NCBI GenBank assembly: GCA_963920575.1
Contig: OY986970.1
Location: forward strand, 2,633,654-2,697,653
Direction: 5' to 3'
DNA length: 64,000 bases
DNA from: Narthecium ossifragum
Lineage: Eukaryota; Streptophyta; Magnoliopsida; Dioscoreales; Nartheciaceae
Below the pieces are notes generated by a model. It was not told the origin of the DNA. It searched no databases and saw only the letters and a list, made by a program, of their open reading frames with translations. Made by a program: the position numbers and the translations under genes. Positions 1-12,158 of this stretch are shown here, one piece after another (within the stretch, counting starts at the first letter, position 1; every line of letters begins with the position of its first letter).

Positions 1-743
1 CACAAATATATTCACGTTTTCAGGTATTTTAATTCTCTGTCTTCTTTTCCATCTGCTGAATTTTCCTCTGTTCATAATACTACTGGCATACTGTTCATAG
101 TACATTAGCTTGTTTAGTGATTGAACTTTTCCATTCTTTAGGGGGGATTTATACAGAACTTCTGTACTCAATTTTTCAAAATGAGATGCTGTTCCTAATG
201 CTCTTTGTACGATATGTCCTTTCAGCAACAAATTGAAGGCACAATGCTTGTCTTCACCATGTTTGAATGTGCAAATTCAATCTATTTATATTAACATGTA
301 CAGAAAGTTGTACTTGACTTCATGGGCCAAACTAGGAGTAACGTATGTTGTTATGCTAGTTTCTTACGATGAGAGGTTCTATAGTGAACAACCATTTGTA
401 GGATCAATGTTGCCCATCTTTTTCCCTTTGGGCTCTTTAATGAGAGGTTGGTTACCTGTTGTTGCAAAGTGTTTCTGCAATTGGCTGTACTCTTCATTGG
501 CTCCGAGTTTCTCGTGCTTTATGTGGAAGTCTTCTTTTCATGTTTTCTTTTTTCTCTCGGATATTTTCAGCACAGCAAGGTTTACCCTTTCACTCATCAT
601 ATGTGCTTGCACTTTATTGCACAAGATTGTGTACTCTAAGATGTTAGGTAGATAGTGTGTCTGAAAGTTTCGCAAATCTCCCACTTTTAAGCTCGCTAGT
701 AGCTCATCACATTGCCCTGTGTTGCCCATGTCTGTCTCTACAG
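1..743 (+). other. Intronic or upstream sequence of the Derlin gene, no exon recognised
   Basis: This AT-rich stretch lies before the first Derlin exon that I can read. It ends in a good acceptor (tctctacag) at 743. I looked for the missing N-terminal Derlin residues (about 58, including the segment just before the WR motif) in all three forward frames and did not find them. It is most likely intron, with the first exon upstream of the window. The open frames here show no family resemblance. Confidence 0.6.
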
Positions 744-1809
744 GTTTGGCGATTACTCACTAACTTTTTCTTCCTTGGTAAATTTTCAATCAATTTCGGA
801 ATTCGCCTTCTGATGATGTAAGAAGCTGCTAATCACTTGTTAATTTTGAGTTTTCTTTCGTGCATTTTTTCATTTTGAGAAGCAGATCAAGAGAGCACAT
901 GGCTTAACATCGTATACTCTTTGCATGCACATAGAGCAAGATATGGGGTGCAACTGGAGAAGGGTCCATTTAACAAGCGTACAGCAGATTTTTTGTGGAT
1001 GATGATATTTGGAGCACTCTCTTTGCTGGTCAGTTGATGCTGCTTTCTTTTCACCACTATGACTCGGTTTCTATCAGCTATTGTTTGTGCTGTCTTTGTG
1101 TCCAAGTGAGAGAATATTTATGCTATTCGTTTCGTCACCATAGGTATTGTCCGTCATCCCTCAACTTTGGTCACCCTTCTTGGGCATTTCCTTGGTCTTC
1201 ATGCTGCTCTATGTTTGGAGCAGAGAGTTTCCAGATGCTCAGATCAATATATATGGCCTTGTCACGCTAAAGGTATACGATTTTTTTTTGTTTTGTTCCA
1301 CCTCCCTCAGTAGATCTCATGAAAATTCATACTTGGGTCTTGATATGGCTTATTAGTTTGCTAATGATCCGGGACAAAGCCACATAAATTATTGGCTTTT
1401 CTTCCTTGCAGGCGTTTTACCTTCCTTGGGCAATGATTGTGCTGGATGTTATCTTTGGCTCGCCAATCACGCCCGACCTCATGGGTATCATCGCTGGGCA
1501 TCTGTATTACTTCCTATCAGTGTTGCATCCGCTTGCCGGAGGAAGGAACATTCTAAGGACTCCACTCTGGGTGTATCCTTTCTTATCAAGCTGTTTTTGC
1601 CACTTTTAACTGCAGAATTCTCAACTTTCTTCTCTATCTTGGTGTTTAATGCATTTCTGTTAGGTAGATCCTTAACCTATTTGTTGTACAGACACAAAAT
1701 TGTAGCAAGATGGGGGGTGGGGATGCAAGCAAACTCTCCTGTGCAGCCCAACAGCTCAGCTGCTGGCGGTGCGGCCTTTAGGGGCAGGAGTTACAGGCTC
1801 AACCAATAG
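744..1809 (+). CDS. DER1: Derlin-1-like ER membrane protein (3' part, 5 exons)
   Basis: Derlins are rhomboid-like pseudoproteases of the ER membrane that help retro-translocate misfolded proteins in ER-associated degradation. Exons read as 744-817, 935-1028, 1144-1272, 1412-1572 and 1692-1809, all with GT-AG introns and continuous phase, giving 191 residues. The first exon opens with the Derlin WR motif (V-W-R-L-L), followed by FSINFGIRLLM and ARYGVQLEKGPF. Further blocks are VWSREFP, FYLPWAM, DVIFGSPI and the GIIAG GxxxG motif. The tail FRGRSYRLNQ is typical of plant Derlin-1. Plant Derlin-1 is about 240-270 residues, so roughly the first 58 are missing and probably lie outside the window. 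Nothing suggests a pseudogene. The assignment to Derlin-1 rather than Derlin-2 rests on recalled family sequence and is firm. Confidence 0.93.
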
Positions 1810-2960
1810 GACAACGGTGTTCCTCGTTGAATGACACCAGATTTCTGCAACTAGTCGATGTAGCTTGTGGACAGGATACCCCCACAGTTGAACAAAACTG
1901 AGTCTGAGACTGAGTTATACCCCTTTTGCTAGTTGAGCAACTTCCTGCTCATGATAACAAGTTCCCTGATGGTCTCTCTAATGGTGTGGTAAGCTGCTGT
2001 TTCATTGGATCCTCTATGCCAGTAGAAGCGAACAGCGCTATGATCCCATTCTCTTCTTGAAATCCTTTTGTTAGGCATCATGTAAAAGATCTTTCAGTTC
2101 TAAAGTTGTCGATTGGAAAAATTATATTGCCAATTAGTGGGGATCACCGTGTGGCGGATCAAAGAATTTGTGTCCATTGATTTTGATAACGAGCGTGGCG
2201 AACTGTACGATTGAGCTAGATGATATAAACTGTTTTGGATCAGTAAAATATGCATCGTTTGATTTATTGTTTAGGTATTTTGTTGGAAAACAATTTTTTT
2301 AAGAATGATTATCTGGCAGCAGGAGATGGTGTTCTTATTGGATATGTGATGAATGATGTTAATTAAGTGACTAAAGCATCATGCATAAACTAAGTAATTC
2401 TTCATACGGGTGTGACAAAAGGAATCTAAAAAATTCCTTTATGTTATTTAACTGACTAGTATAAAAATACATGGGCCTTTTTGCAAATACTCTCTTATAT
2501 CATGGAAAATCTCTCACTTTATTGGTAATGTGCATTTTGTCTCCTAGCTTATTTAGTTTTCATTTTTTAAATACAACTACCAATAAGGTTGTTTTTTTTC
2601 CTTTATATGTAGGAGTTATTTTCATTTAAAAAACCCAAAAAATATTTGTGATAATTCCAATTTCACCAATTTTATGTTATTTAATTATCAACAGTTATCC
2701 AAAGAATTTACCATATATATTTGGACGAGATGTAATCCGAGTCAATAAATTAGCCCCTTAAATAGGGGCGGACTTAAAGGCGAGTTATTCAATCGAGTTG
2801 AATGGGCGGTTGAGGACCAGAGAGATCCGGTCTCCCTTATATATAATTTCCCTCCCTAAAATCCTTCACTTGCGAGCGAAATTAAACCAACGTGAGATAG
2901 AGAGAGCTCTCTAGACGAGAAGAAGAGAAGCGCGAGCGGATCGGAGAGGGAGATCAGACA
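1810..2960. other. Derlin 3' UTR, intergenic space and profilin promoter
   Basis: The first few hundred bases after the Derlin stop are probably its 3' UTR. The middle is AT-rich with no recognisable gene. The last 120 bases hold a TATA box and a purine-rich 5' leader (runs of gaga) before the profilin start codon. Confidence 0.6.
2838..2846 (+). promoter_or_regulatory. Probable TATA box of the profilin gene
   Basis: The sequence tatatataa lies 115 bases upstream of the profilin ATG, with pyrimidine-rich sequence around it. A start site about 30 bases downstream would give a leader of roughly 90 bases. The call comes from motif and distance only. Confidence 0.5.
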
Positions 2961-5900
2961 ATGTCGTGGCAAACGTATGTCGACGACCACCTGATGTGCG
3001 ACATCGAGGGGCAGCGCCTCACCTCGGCGGCCATCATCGGCCTCGACGGCAGCGTCTGGGCCCAGAGCGCCAACTTCCCCCAGGTATGATCATAATAGAT
3101 CTTGAATTCTTTGATCCGATTATGTGTTTTTGGTGGATCGGATCCGGTTACTGTTGGAAATGTGAAGTCTCGATTGATTCCGTGTTCCAGATCGTGCTCG
3201 TTTGATTTGGAAAGGTTGCATTTCGATTTGAATTGATCGTATAATGATCGGGTTGTTTGGATCGTGTATGATTGAGTTGGTTTGGAATCCTTGTTTAGGT
3301 GTCAAATGTGGATCTTTTTGTGTCACTTGTTTTTAACGAAGAGAGATTTTGGTGTGATCTGGGTGGCTATGACTTCTGATGCGGATTGTTATGCTTTGAT
3401 TCGTGACGTATATGTGATGGATTGTTCTGTTGATATCAAGGGCGGTATATTCCTTCTAATTGATGGTCACCGTTCTATCTTATACTTAGTCACCATTGTC
3501 AGGAGTTTAAATTAAAATGTGCATTGAAGTTATGAATCCTACTGGAATGTCCCGTTTGTAGGTTGAGAAGTTTGCCTTTCTAGCTAAAAGTGTGTGTTCC
3601 TATTGGAACAAAATTTGGCTGTTTTCTGTGAAATCTGATTAGGCTGTCTCTTCTTTTGGATGCTCCCATCGCTGGAATTCCATTAAGGGCTGCCATTTGA
3701 GGCATCTGAGGAATTTAAAGCAATCTGAACATTTTTTATTATGAATTACATGAAGAGAGAAGGATAAATATATTAATGTATAAACATTAGTATATGTCTG
3801 TACATATATAATTCTCGTGGAGGTACTCACTAGCAACATAATTATGTCCAAATGTGTTAATGATTGCTTCTAGTATATGGCCTCCTGCCTGGAATATATT
3901 TATACTAAGTTATAAATATTTGGTCATCAAGGCTTGAAGTACTTGTGTCTATCTCAATCAAATGCTCGCCTGTATCGGCTTGCAAATTGGCGTTTCCAAT
4001 GAAACCATTTCTTCCCCACGTGCCACATGATCATCTCTAGGATTTTTTACTTCTCCTTATCAGTGTTCTTTTGTTAACCAGCGTCATGATGTTATCTTCC
4101 AACAACTCTTTCTACTACAGTTGTTTAAGTCATAACCTACCAGCAATGACTTCCAATTTCTTTATTTTAAATGCAGTTGAGTCCTTTACTGATAGTTGTT
4201 TTCCTGTTGTTTGTGAGATTTTTAAATTGTCTTTTGTTGTTGCTTGTGTAGTTTAAACCTGAAGAGATGAATGGCATCATTAATGATTTCAATGAACCGG
4301 GATCTCTTGCCCCAACTGGCCTATATCTTGCATCAGCAAAATATATGGTAATCCAAGGAGAACCTGGAGCTGTTATCCGTGGCAAAAAGGTAATTAATTC
4401 CTCCTGATGCATCTCACCACATAGTACGACAACTTGTCTGTTTCTTTTGCCACTCACTTCCACAAACCTCGCAACCTTCAAACATCTGCAGTTGAGGATG
4501 GTCGCAAGATATCCAGTTTACCTAATTATGTGTTATTTAAAGCCACACCTGCACCATTGCCGTATTCTTCACTTGTGGACACAGAGCACTCATTGTTTCA
4601 CTGGTGGTCGAGCATAGTATCCTTAACAATTGTCACATTTGGGTCTATGTTGGCAAGCATCCTCTTCCACAAGCATCCTCTTCCACTGAAGCTACCATTT
4701 TAGGTGCCTGTACAGTTGATATTGATGCAAATCATGCACTATCTAGTGAATGCAATTGTTCTTCTTATTTTTTCTTTACATCACCTGTCCATATATTTGC
4801 TATGACCTATGTTTTAGTAGCAATTTGTGATAATGAATTTGGCTTATGCTTTTGTGTGATACTAGCTTTTCATTTTACTTGATAACTAGGCATGTTGGCA
4901 TGTTATTAGCAATACTGTTAATAATGTTACATTCAATATGTGTATGCACGTTCCGTCTTTTTTATGTCCTTGTTGTTCGCGCTCAAATTCGGCGAACACA
5001 AAAACAATAAAGAAATTTATCTGAAGTGCGCATTTTCCAACCTCCTCGAAGACAAGCGAGGGTGTTGAAGCGGAAAGAGGTCAAACAAACGGCACCGAGA
5101 TCGGTTCCGTCGAAAATGCTTCTTATTAATGAAGGGCGGACCTGCAATACAACAGTGCAGGGCGGACCTGCGAAAAACCTAAATCTAAGATACAAATAGC
5201 AGTAAAGCCTGCTGATAAAAGAGTATTTACTCCGGATAAGGTTGTTGTCTCTTCCTTAAAATAACTGCAATGTAACTGCTCACATGACCTCCTCTGTTTG
5301 CTCTCGTCGCGCCATGTGTCCCATGTCTTCAACTGCTAAGTAGTTAAGCCCACGATCCATTTTCTTTAAGCTCCATGATGAGATGTTTTGGCAGTTTCGT
5401 TATATTTACGAAGCTGCCACCTGATTGTGCCCGTAACCTTTCTGTCAATTTTTCCCTATGATAGAGTCCGAATTTGATGAAACTTTCAGAATGAAAGTTA
5501 TAGATTTTTGAATTATCTTTCCAACGATAACTAAATCACCTCATTTGGACATTGGCTGGAAGTTATGAGCAAAATACTCTTGCTACATGACGATATCGCG
5601 TGATGGACGAATTCGTCCATGGACGATTTTTTCCAATTTTCATTGGTGTTATCTCTTGGCATCATATTGTAGCTTTTCGAGTCCTCTCTCCAACGGTCCA
5701 AAAATCGTCCAATTTGGACTCCGAATGACAAAGTTATGGACAAAAAACCAACCTTATGTACTGAAATAAGACGGTCAGCCGGCGATATGCAGCCCTGCGA
5801 AAATGAAGGCCCATGAAAGAATACCATTGAAAGGCAAATATATCCATGGACGATTTTTTCCAATTTTCATTGGTGTTATCTCTTGGCATCATATTGTAGC

Positions 5901-6924
5901 TTTTCGAGTCCTCTCTCCAACGGTCCAAGAATCGTCCAATTTGGACTCCGAATGACAAAGTTATGGACAAAAAACCAACCTTATGTACTGAAATAAGACG
6001 GTCAGCCGGCGATATGCAGCCCTGCGAAAATGAAGGCCCATGAAAGAATACCATTGAAAGGCAAATATATCATTTTCGCCTAGATAAGTATGGTTTTGCC
6101 CTTCCACGCTTCTATTGCAGATTTGATGCACCAAACGTCCGAATTTGAAAAACTCATCAGCATGAAACTTGAAGCTCTCCGAAAGAGCTTTCAAACGATT
6201 CAAAAATCAACTAATTTTGATGTCGTATGTGAAAGTTATGGTCAAAATACTAAAACCATATCGGAATTGAGCATGTGGATGATTTCATGGCAATTTCATG
6301 AATATTATGTAAGTGCCATCAAATAACATGCATCTCAATTGTCCTCATGACTTGGTGTGATTTTATGGCTAACACTTGCAAAGGTCTTTGAGGTAATAAA
6401 ATGTATGTGGCTTCGTTTACTACAGAGAATTCAGTATAATTTCACTGACTGCATCCAGTTACTGATATTTAATGTGAAAAATTATCTTTGCAACCAATAG
6501 AATGTGAACACTCCTTGTTTTGCAAAAGCTATGCCTTGTCAAGATCTCGAGAATGTTTGACCAAAAATCTATTCCTGATCCTCATAGACAATTTGTTCAG
6601 TGCCCTCACGGGAAGAAGAAAAGCATTTTTCTCATTTGAGTTTTCAAATGATAATTTTGCTTTTTGGTGATGGCAATAATCTTGACGTCTTTTATCCGTT
6701 TACCTGATGTCCTATTTCTCATGGTCGATTTATTTTCTCCTTATTTCATAAATCTGAATCTCGACATCCTTTTTTTTAATGTATGACAGGGATCAGGCGG
6801 TGTCACTGTGAAGAAGACAAGCCAGGCGATGATCTTTGGCATTTATGATGAGCCCATGGCTCCAGGCCAGTGCAACATGATAGTTGAGAGGTTGGGCGAC
6901 TACCTTGTTGATCAGGGCCTGTAG
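2961..6924 (+). CDS. PRF: Profilin, 131 aa (3 exons)
   Basis: Profilin binds G-actin, poly-L-proline proteins such as formins, and phosphoinositides, and controls actin assembly in the cytoplasm. Exons are 2961-3083 (41 codons), 4252-4389 (46 codons) and 6790-6924 (44 codons plus stop). All junctions are GT-AG and phase 0, giving 131 residues, the usual plant length. The protein opens [15 protein letters not shown], with the conserved Trp3 and Tyr6 of the poly-proline site. It contains [26 protein letters not shown] and [17 protein letters not shown], and ends in [11 protein letters not shown]. The three-exon layout is the usual one for plant profilins. Intron 2 (2.4 kb) is enlarged by TE-like sequence. 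The reading frame is intact. Confidence 0.97.
4950..6340. mobile_element. TE-like insertion sequence in profilin intron 2
   Basis: This part of the intron differs from its surroundings. It has phrases common in plant LTR and leader sequence, such as gaaactttcagaatgaaagt and tctttccaacgat, and repeated 'fail to be moved by a point mutation'-style near copies of 'gagttatggacaaaa'-like blocks. It also contains a 227-bp tandem duplication. No open protein domain was found and I could not find clean termini or a target-site duplication, so the class is uncertain; a decayed LTR fragment is my best guess. Confidence 0.35.
5616..6069. repeat. Tandem duplication, two 227-bp units
   Basis: Copy 1 runs 5616-5842 and copy 2 runs 5843-6069, beginning tccatggacgattttttcc and ending gaaaggcaaatata. 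By eye they differ at only one or two positions (for example ccaaaaatcg against ccaagaatcg), which points to a recent duplication. Confidence 0.9.
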
Positions 6925-7630
6925 ATCGCCCCCTTATGGATGCCTTTCTCTTTTCCTTTTCGGGTTTTCGGGATGTGACTTCATTCATCCCCGTTTTGGA
7001 GCTTGCAGAATTTCATGACCGTGGAGTGTTTGCTCTCTCTGCATTTGCTTGGATAATAATATTGTGAACAGAGGATTCTTAAAATTTGTGTCTGCGGGTT
7101 GTTTGGTTTAATCCACTTTTCCTGTCTTTTACAATTAGGTTCATCCCCCCCTCTGCTTTCGTTCCCAGCTGCCTGATTGCGCCTTTAAAACTTTTTATGG
7201 GTAATTCTTCTAATTTTGTGTAATCCTGAATCCTTCAATTCTAAGTTATTCTTTTAAATCAGCTTTACTAAGAAGTCAATGTCCTTTTTGATCTGTAAAT
7301 TTGGAATTGGTTGATGTTATTATCATTCCACAGGAGAAATTTTTTCACTGACTCCTTAGCAAGGAAAACAGGGGAACAACCCCTTTTTCCACAGATGTGA
7401 ATGTTGTGATCATGACATTGGGTAGGGATTCAAAATGTGTATCCATGAAAACGTCATTGCCTTTATTTCTTCATCAAAGTTAGGTCTGCCATTGCATTTG
7501 GCTATGGTTTGTGCTCACCTACCATGACTGTTGCCCCATTTCAACGTTTCCCGGAGCCTCCAACATAGCATTCATTTATTGTATAAAATTAGCCCAGTGG
7601 GAGATTGTTAGCTAGCTTAGTTTGTGAGCA
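6925..7630. other. Profilin 3' UTR, intergenic space and PLR-like promoter
   Basis: No gene was recognised. A possible TATA element (tgtataaaatt) lies near 7577, about 50 bases before the next ATG, which would give a short leader. Confidence 0.5.
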
Positions 7631-10581
7631 ATGGAGGGGGGGGACAAGAGCAGGGTACTGATCATAGGAGCCACTGGGTACATTGGTAAGAGGCTCGTAA
7701 AGGCCAGCCTAGCTCTTGGCCACTGGACGTTCATCCTCTACCGGCCGGAGAACAAGTCCAGCCTCGGAAAATGTCAGATGCTCATGGAGTTCAAGATGCA
7801 AGGAGCACATCTGATCCAAGTACGTACAACTCTCTCAACCATCTTTATTTGTCTCTATCATTCATTTGTGAATCATCTTTCTTATGGTTGGTAGGGGTCA
7901 TTTGATGATCACGAGAGTTTGGTGTCTGCACTGAAGCAAGTGGATTTGGTGGTGTGTTCTGTTGCCGGAGATCGCATCCTTGAGCAGCTCAAGCTCATTG
8001 AAGCCATTAAAGAGGCTGGCACCATCAAGGTACGTATCTCTGTTACACCCATACCTATCGAGTTCATATATATCTCAAGTTGAGCGGTTGTGATGGAGGA
8101 GGTTGGCAGTGGAGGTGGTGGCGACATGGAGGCGGCCGGCTGCGGAGGCAGTGGCCAAGTGGAGGCGCTGGGGAAGGAGAAAACGGTTGTGATGGAGACC
8201 ATGATGGTCATGGTGGTGTGGTCGCAGCGGTGGTTATGGTGGTGGCGGTGGCGTCGATTGTCATGCAGAGGACGGTGGGTGATGGTGGCGTTGGGTAGCG
8301 GAGATGCTAGCGGTGACGGTGGTGGTGGTCATGGCGATGGGTGGTGGTGGTTGTGGTGGAGATGATGGTGGTGGTGGTGTGGTGGAGGCGAAGGCGGCGA
8401 TTTCGGATGGCGGCGGCGGTGATGGTGTTGGTGGCGGAGGCAGTTGTTGCCGGTTGTGGTAGCTAGTGGTTAGTATTGTGGTGCGGGGGTGGAAAATAAG
8501 GGGTAACATTTCATATTTGGTACCGGTATAATATGAGAGAGCTTTTTATTTACAAAACTGATACAACAAGTACCTTAACTTATTAATATAGTACCTACCG
8601 TGAGTTGCAGTTCTCCTCAGTTGACAGTAATCTGCTCACATGATATCACGTAAGCGGTTTTGCTTGGTTACCAGTTGAATACCTACCGGCTAAATTTCAT
8701 ATTTGGTACATGTAAAATATATGAATTACCACTTGAATATCCGAGCTTTTCTAACACTGGTCAAAGTCTTTCGTTAGAATTTTGATACCGTTTGAGCTTC
8801 TGATTAAATTGTTACGGTATTGATACTTGAGGTACTAATGTTGTAAATAAACAAACTCATATACTTATATGGTAATTCATATATTTTACATGTATCAAAT
8901 ATGAAATTTAGCTTTTTGTAAAAAATTTCTAGTAGAGTGTGGTACAGATAGCAAAAATGATAGTGCATTTCCCTCATAGGATAAGAGGCCCAAATAGTCC
9001 AGCCCGTTGTTTTTAGGAATTGGAAAATAAAGCAATTTTGTCCACGGTTGGGTTTGGTAAAGACTTGGGTTTGGTAAAAACTGTGACACAAACTCTTTTG
9101 CTCGGGCAGGATTGTGACTCCAGGGCCTGTTTGTTGTGGGAATAAAAAATTTTTTTATTTCATATTTATTCTCAAATATATTTTTTTATTTCAAGTAATT
9201 ATTATTCATTTATTCTCATTTTATATACTATTATCACTTTACTTTTTCTTATTCAAAGTAATATTTACTACTTTATTTTCACCTTTTCTAACTCCAAAGT
9301 CCGTTATTCCTACTTTTCCTAACCCCATATCAAACGAGGCTTACATGCATGAACCCACGCCCCGTTCAAGCCGCCTCCAATGAATAAAGCCCAGGATGAG
9401 AAGGCTACTCTTTCAAAAGAGCGTTGCCGATCTTTGTATATGGTCAAAACCATGTATGTTACACATACGGTCCAATTGGTAATGAGGTATCAACTGATTG
9501 TTCTAGTCTACCGGTATTGATTAGATATACCAATGATCGGATTGGTAGTAAGGTACCGATTTATTGATCTAATCAATCGGTACTTCACTACTGATGGAAT
9601 AGATCAATTAGTCGGTACCTCACTATCGATCATGACATGTGTAACACCGTGTAACACATTACACAGTGTTACGCATGCCACGTGGCACACAACTTTATTC
9701 TATATCAAAATCTAAGATTAAAAAAGTATTCCAAATACATGCAGAGATATCTCCCTTCCGAGTTCGGCATGGACGTAGACCGCATGGGCCATGCAATCCC
9801 CCCCGGCAATCAGGTCTTCATAGACAAGAGGATAGTCCGGCGAGCCATCGAGCAAGCAAACATCCCCTACACTTACGTCTCCCCCAATTGCTTCGCCGGC
9901 ATTTTCCTCGCCGGCCTGGATCAACTCGCAACCTTCATGCCTCCAAGAGACCATGTCTACATCTACGGCAACGGCGACAAGAAATGTGCACTCTATTAGT
10001 ACTTTGTATTGTTAATCGCTAACTATAACTAATAAGCATTCACTCCAATGTTATATAAGCTTCTACTATATATACATATATGGTTGCATGGTAGGCATAT
10101 GGGTGGAAGAAGAAGACGTGGCAATGTACGTGATGCTAGGTGTAGATGACCCTAGGACAGTGAACAAGGTGTTCTACATCCGTCCTCCTAAGAACATACT
10201 GACCCATATAGAGGTCGTCAAGATTTGGGAGAAGCTCATTGGAGTGGAACTGAAGAAAACGTTTCTTACAGCAGAGGAATGGCTTGCCACCATGGACAGT
10301 GAGTACATCAAACTCTTACACCAATTCCATATGGCTGCAGGCTGCAGCTTAGCTTAAATTGATGGCAATCTTAACTCTGGATTTCATGCATGAAATATAT
10401 GCTTGGGGTGCATGCAGGAGTTCAGCCATTAGATCAAATTGCAGTGGCTCATTTTTACCAGATTTTCTATGTCGGCGACCTCGAATTCGAGCCGGAGGCT
10501 CCCTACGGTGTCGATGCCTGCAGCCTTTACCCTGAGTACAAGTACGTCACTGCTGAGGAGTACCTTGGGCGATTCGCATGA
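7631..10581 (+). CDS. Pinoresinol-lariciresinol reductase-like protein, 310 aa (5 exons)
   Basis: This is an NmrA/isoflavone-reductase-type atypical short-chain dehydrogenase. Relatives are NADPH-dependent lignan and phenylpropanoid reductases. Exons are 7631-7819, 7895-8029, 9745-9985, 10095-10298 and 10418-10581, with phases that join without a break. The Rossmann motif GATGYIG is at residues 13-19. The signature KASLALGH and FKMQGAHL, then LPSEFGMD, VSPNCFAG, DDPRTVNK and RPPKNILT, resembles pinoresinol-lariciresinol reductase more than PCBER or isoflavone reductase. The family's catalytic lysine is present as Lys136 in FIDKRIV. The segment between SVAGD and ILEQLKL is a few residues shorter than in typical PLRs, so substrate specificity is uncertain. 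The first base of exon 5 is a choice between two acceptors (cag at 10417 or gag at 10420). Intron 2 is 1.7 kb and full of small transposons. Confidence 0.88.
8085..8480. repeat. GGT/GTGG-rich imperfect repeat in PLR-like intron 2
   Basis: About 400 bases are dominated by ggtggt, ggcggc and gatggt triplets. Long open frames on both strands (Gly/Trp/Val-rich on one, Pro/Thr/His-rich on the other) are a side effect of composition and are not proposed as genes. A compositionally similar block sits inside the TIR element at 42285-42780. Confidence 0.7.
8497..8915. mobile_element. Non-autonomous TIR element, same family as 43510-44777
   Basis: The stretch 8691-8915 has inverted ends: ctaaatttcatatttg...acatgtaaaatatat on the left, and its reverse complement at the right end. 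A second left-arm copy lies at 8500-8660 (catatttggtacc ... agtaccttaac ... ctcacatga), so two copies appear nested or tandem. The same arms flank the LEA_2-carrying element downstream. No convincing target-site duplication was found. Confidence 0.65.
9118..9345. mobile_element. MITE-like element with GCCTGTTTG-type ends
   Basis: The left end gcctgtttgttgtggg is matched in inverted form at the right end by ccccatatcaaacgaggc. The interior is AT-rich and non-coding. The ends resemble those at 41733-42280. No clear target-site duplication was seen. Confidence 0.5.
9446..9687. mobile_element. MITE-like element in intron 2, CACGTGGC-ended family
   Basis: The interior repeats 'ccgattgatctaatc'-like words in both orientations, and the right end carries gcatgccacgtggcac. 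The same interior and ends recur at 47391-47670. The element ends close to the exon 3 acceptor at 9744. Confidence 0.55.
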
Positions 10582-10835
10582 GACAACTAATTAATCATCA
10601 TATCTTGGCTTCTTTTATTATGCAATTAATGTTCATTAATTATATATATGTCTGGATCAACGCATGTTATCATTAACATACATGAACGTGCCTTAATTTT
10701 CATTCCAGATATATGATGTTGCTGGAATAATTTACATACATGAGATGCACCATATATAGTTGAAGAAATTGAAAATCACCCCTTATTCTGCAAAATTAAT
10801 CGATTATTTGTTCATTCTTGTATTCCTTGTATAAG

Positions 10836-10882
<47 letters not shown>

Positions 10883-11997
10883 AACTAGTTTTTAATATTC
10901 TGGTTGTGTGGCTGTTTTAACATCATGGGTGACTTATTCACGATCGCTCTCTTTAATTTGTCATTCAAATTAATTAATACAATTCTAGCTTCTTGATAGG
11001 AAAACTATTAATTATCTAGCAACTTATTTCTCCAAGACAAGGCCTTTGAAAGATGCATGCATATGGGTTTCTTGTCCCCAGGCAGTAGTTATCCATTCTC
11101 GGGTGTTTTAAGGGCTCATTCGATGAATCAAATATCCTCCATTTGGAGTGTCTTCTAGTCGATCGTCGACAATGATTGCACGTGTATTGGCCATGCATGC
11201 ATGCCTTCCACTCGGGGTCTACGTGCACGTGCAAGACGATCGCACGTGGCCATGTATGAGAGTTGAGAGATGTGTAGGGGCGGAGGAGAGAGAGAGAGAT
11301 TGAGATCGTATGCTCGTCTTCTCACAGCCATGTGATATCATCACATGGATCAATATCATCAATATGATTGGGAGACATGTGCATGAGCTCAAATGTCTCA
11401 CACAACTCACATGCACGAACCATCCAGTGGACCCAGTTTGCTCGTCTCTATCTCCGTGAAATTGTATTGACATGTTTATTAATTAATTTCTTTGTATCGA
11501 GTAAATATCAGCTCATGTAAGAGACCCAAATACTCTAAAATAGAGGAGCTACGTTGCATGTTTGGTTAAAAAATGGATTGCATCAGTTCTTGTAAGGAAT
11601 ACTCTAAACTAATTGTTACAGTTTTACTCTAGATGTAGTGTACCAACTTTATCCACTATTTAATCATATAATATGAACTTTTGGGTATTTTCTAATCCTT
11701 TTACCCAAATCTATTTTATCTTTTTATTTTTTATCCAAACCCATATTGTTTAATGAATAAGAAATAATAAGATATTACGGTTTTCATATTCTAATAATTT
11801 TAAGTAATAACAAATTACTATTCTATAGTTATTTAATAATAAATTGATTTTTTAACTTTTCAAAAAAGATTCTCAAAACACATTTATCATTTTATCTCTT
11901 CTCCGGACCCATCTTCTCCAATGAATAAGAAATAATAATACATTAATATTTCCAAATCTTTAATATTTTTATTTAATATATATTACTATTATATAGT
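10582..11997. other. Intergenic, 3' of the PLR-like gene
   Basis: Contains the PLR-like 3' UTR, a (TA)n microsatellite at 10837-10880 and AT-rich sequence. No coding sequence is recognised. The open frames near 11016-11473 (minus) have no family resemblance. Confidence 0.6.
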
Positions 11998-12158
11998 CAG
12001 GGGCGGACCCATTCACAAATCAGGCCCTGAATTTTTTTTTTTTAGCTTAGCCTTCTGTGGGACCCGCGCCCCCCACTCCTACCCACATAGCCCCTGGCCC
12101 CCCTGAGTTACCCTTCCTCCCTTGGCCCCCCTTACTTGAGGGGCTGGGTCCGCCCCTG
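11998..12158. mobile_element. hAT-type MITE (161 bp) with 8-bp target-site duplication
   Basis: The element begins caggggcgga and ends tccgcccctg, a perfect inverted terminus of hAT type. It is flanked by tatatagt (11990-11997) and tatttagt (12159-12166), an 8-bp duplication with one change. It is a close relative of the copy at 47893-48074. Confidence 0.88.

Noticed and set aside
8080..8509. Long open frames on both strands (Gly/Val/Trp-rich and Pro/Thr-rich)
   Set aside because: They arise from GGT-triplet composition, lie within an intron of an intact gene and have no domain resemblance.
11998..12158. C-rich block as a regulatory or coding island
   Set aside because: It is the interior of a hAT MITE with matching ends and target-site duplication.
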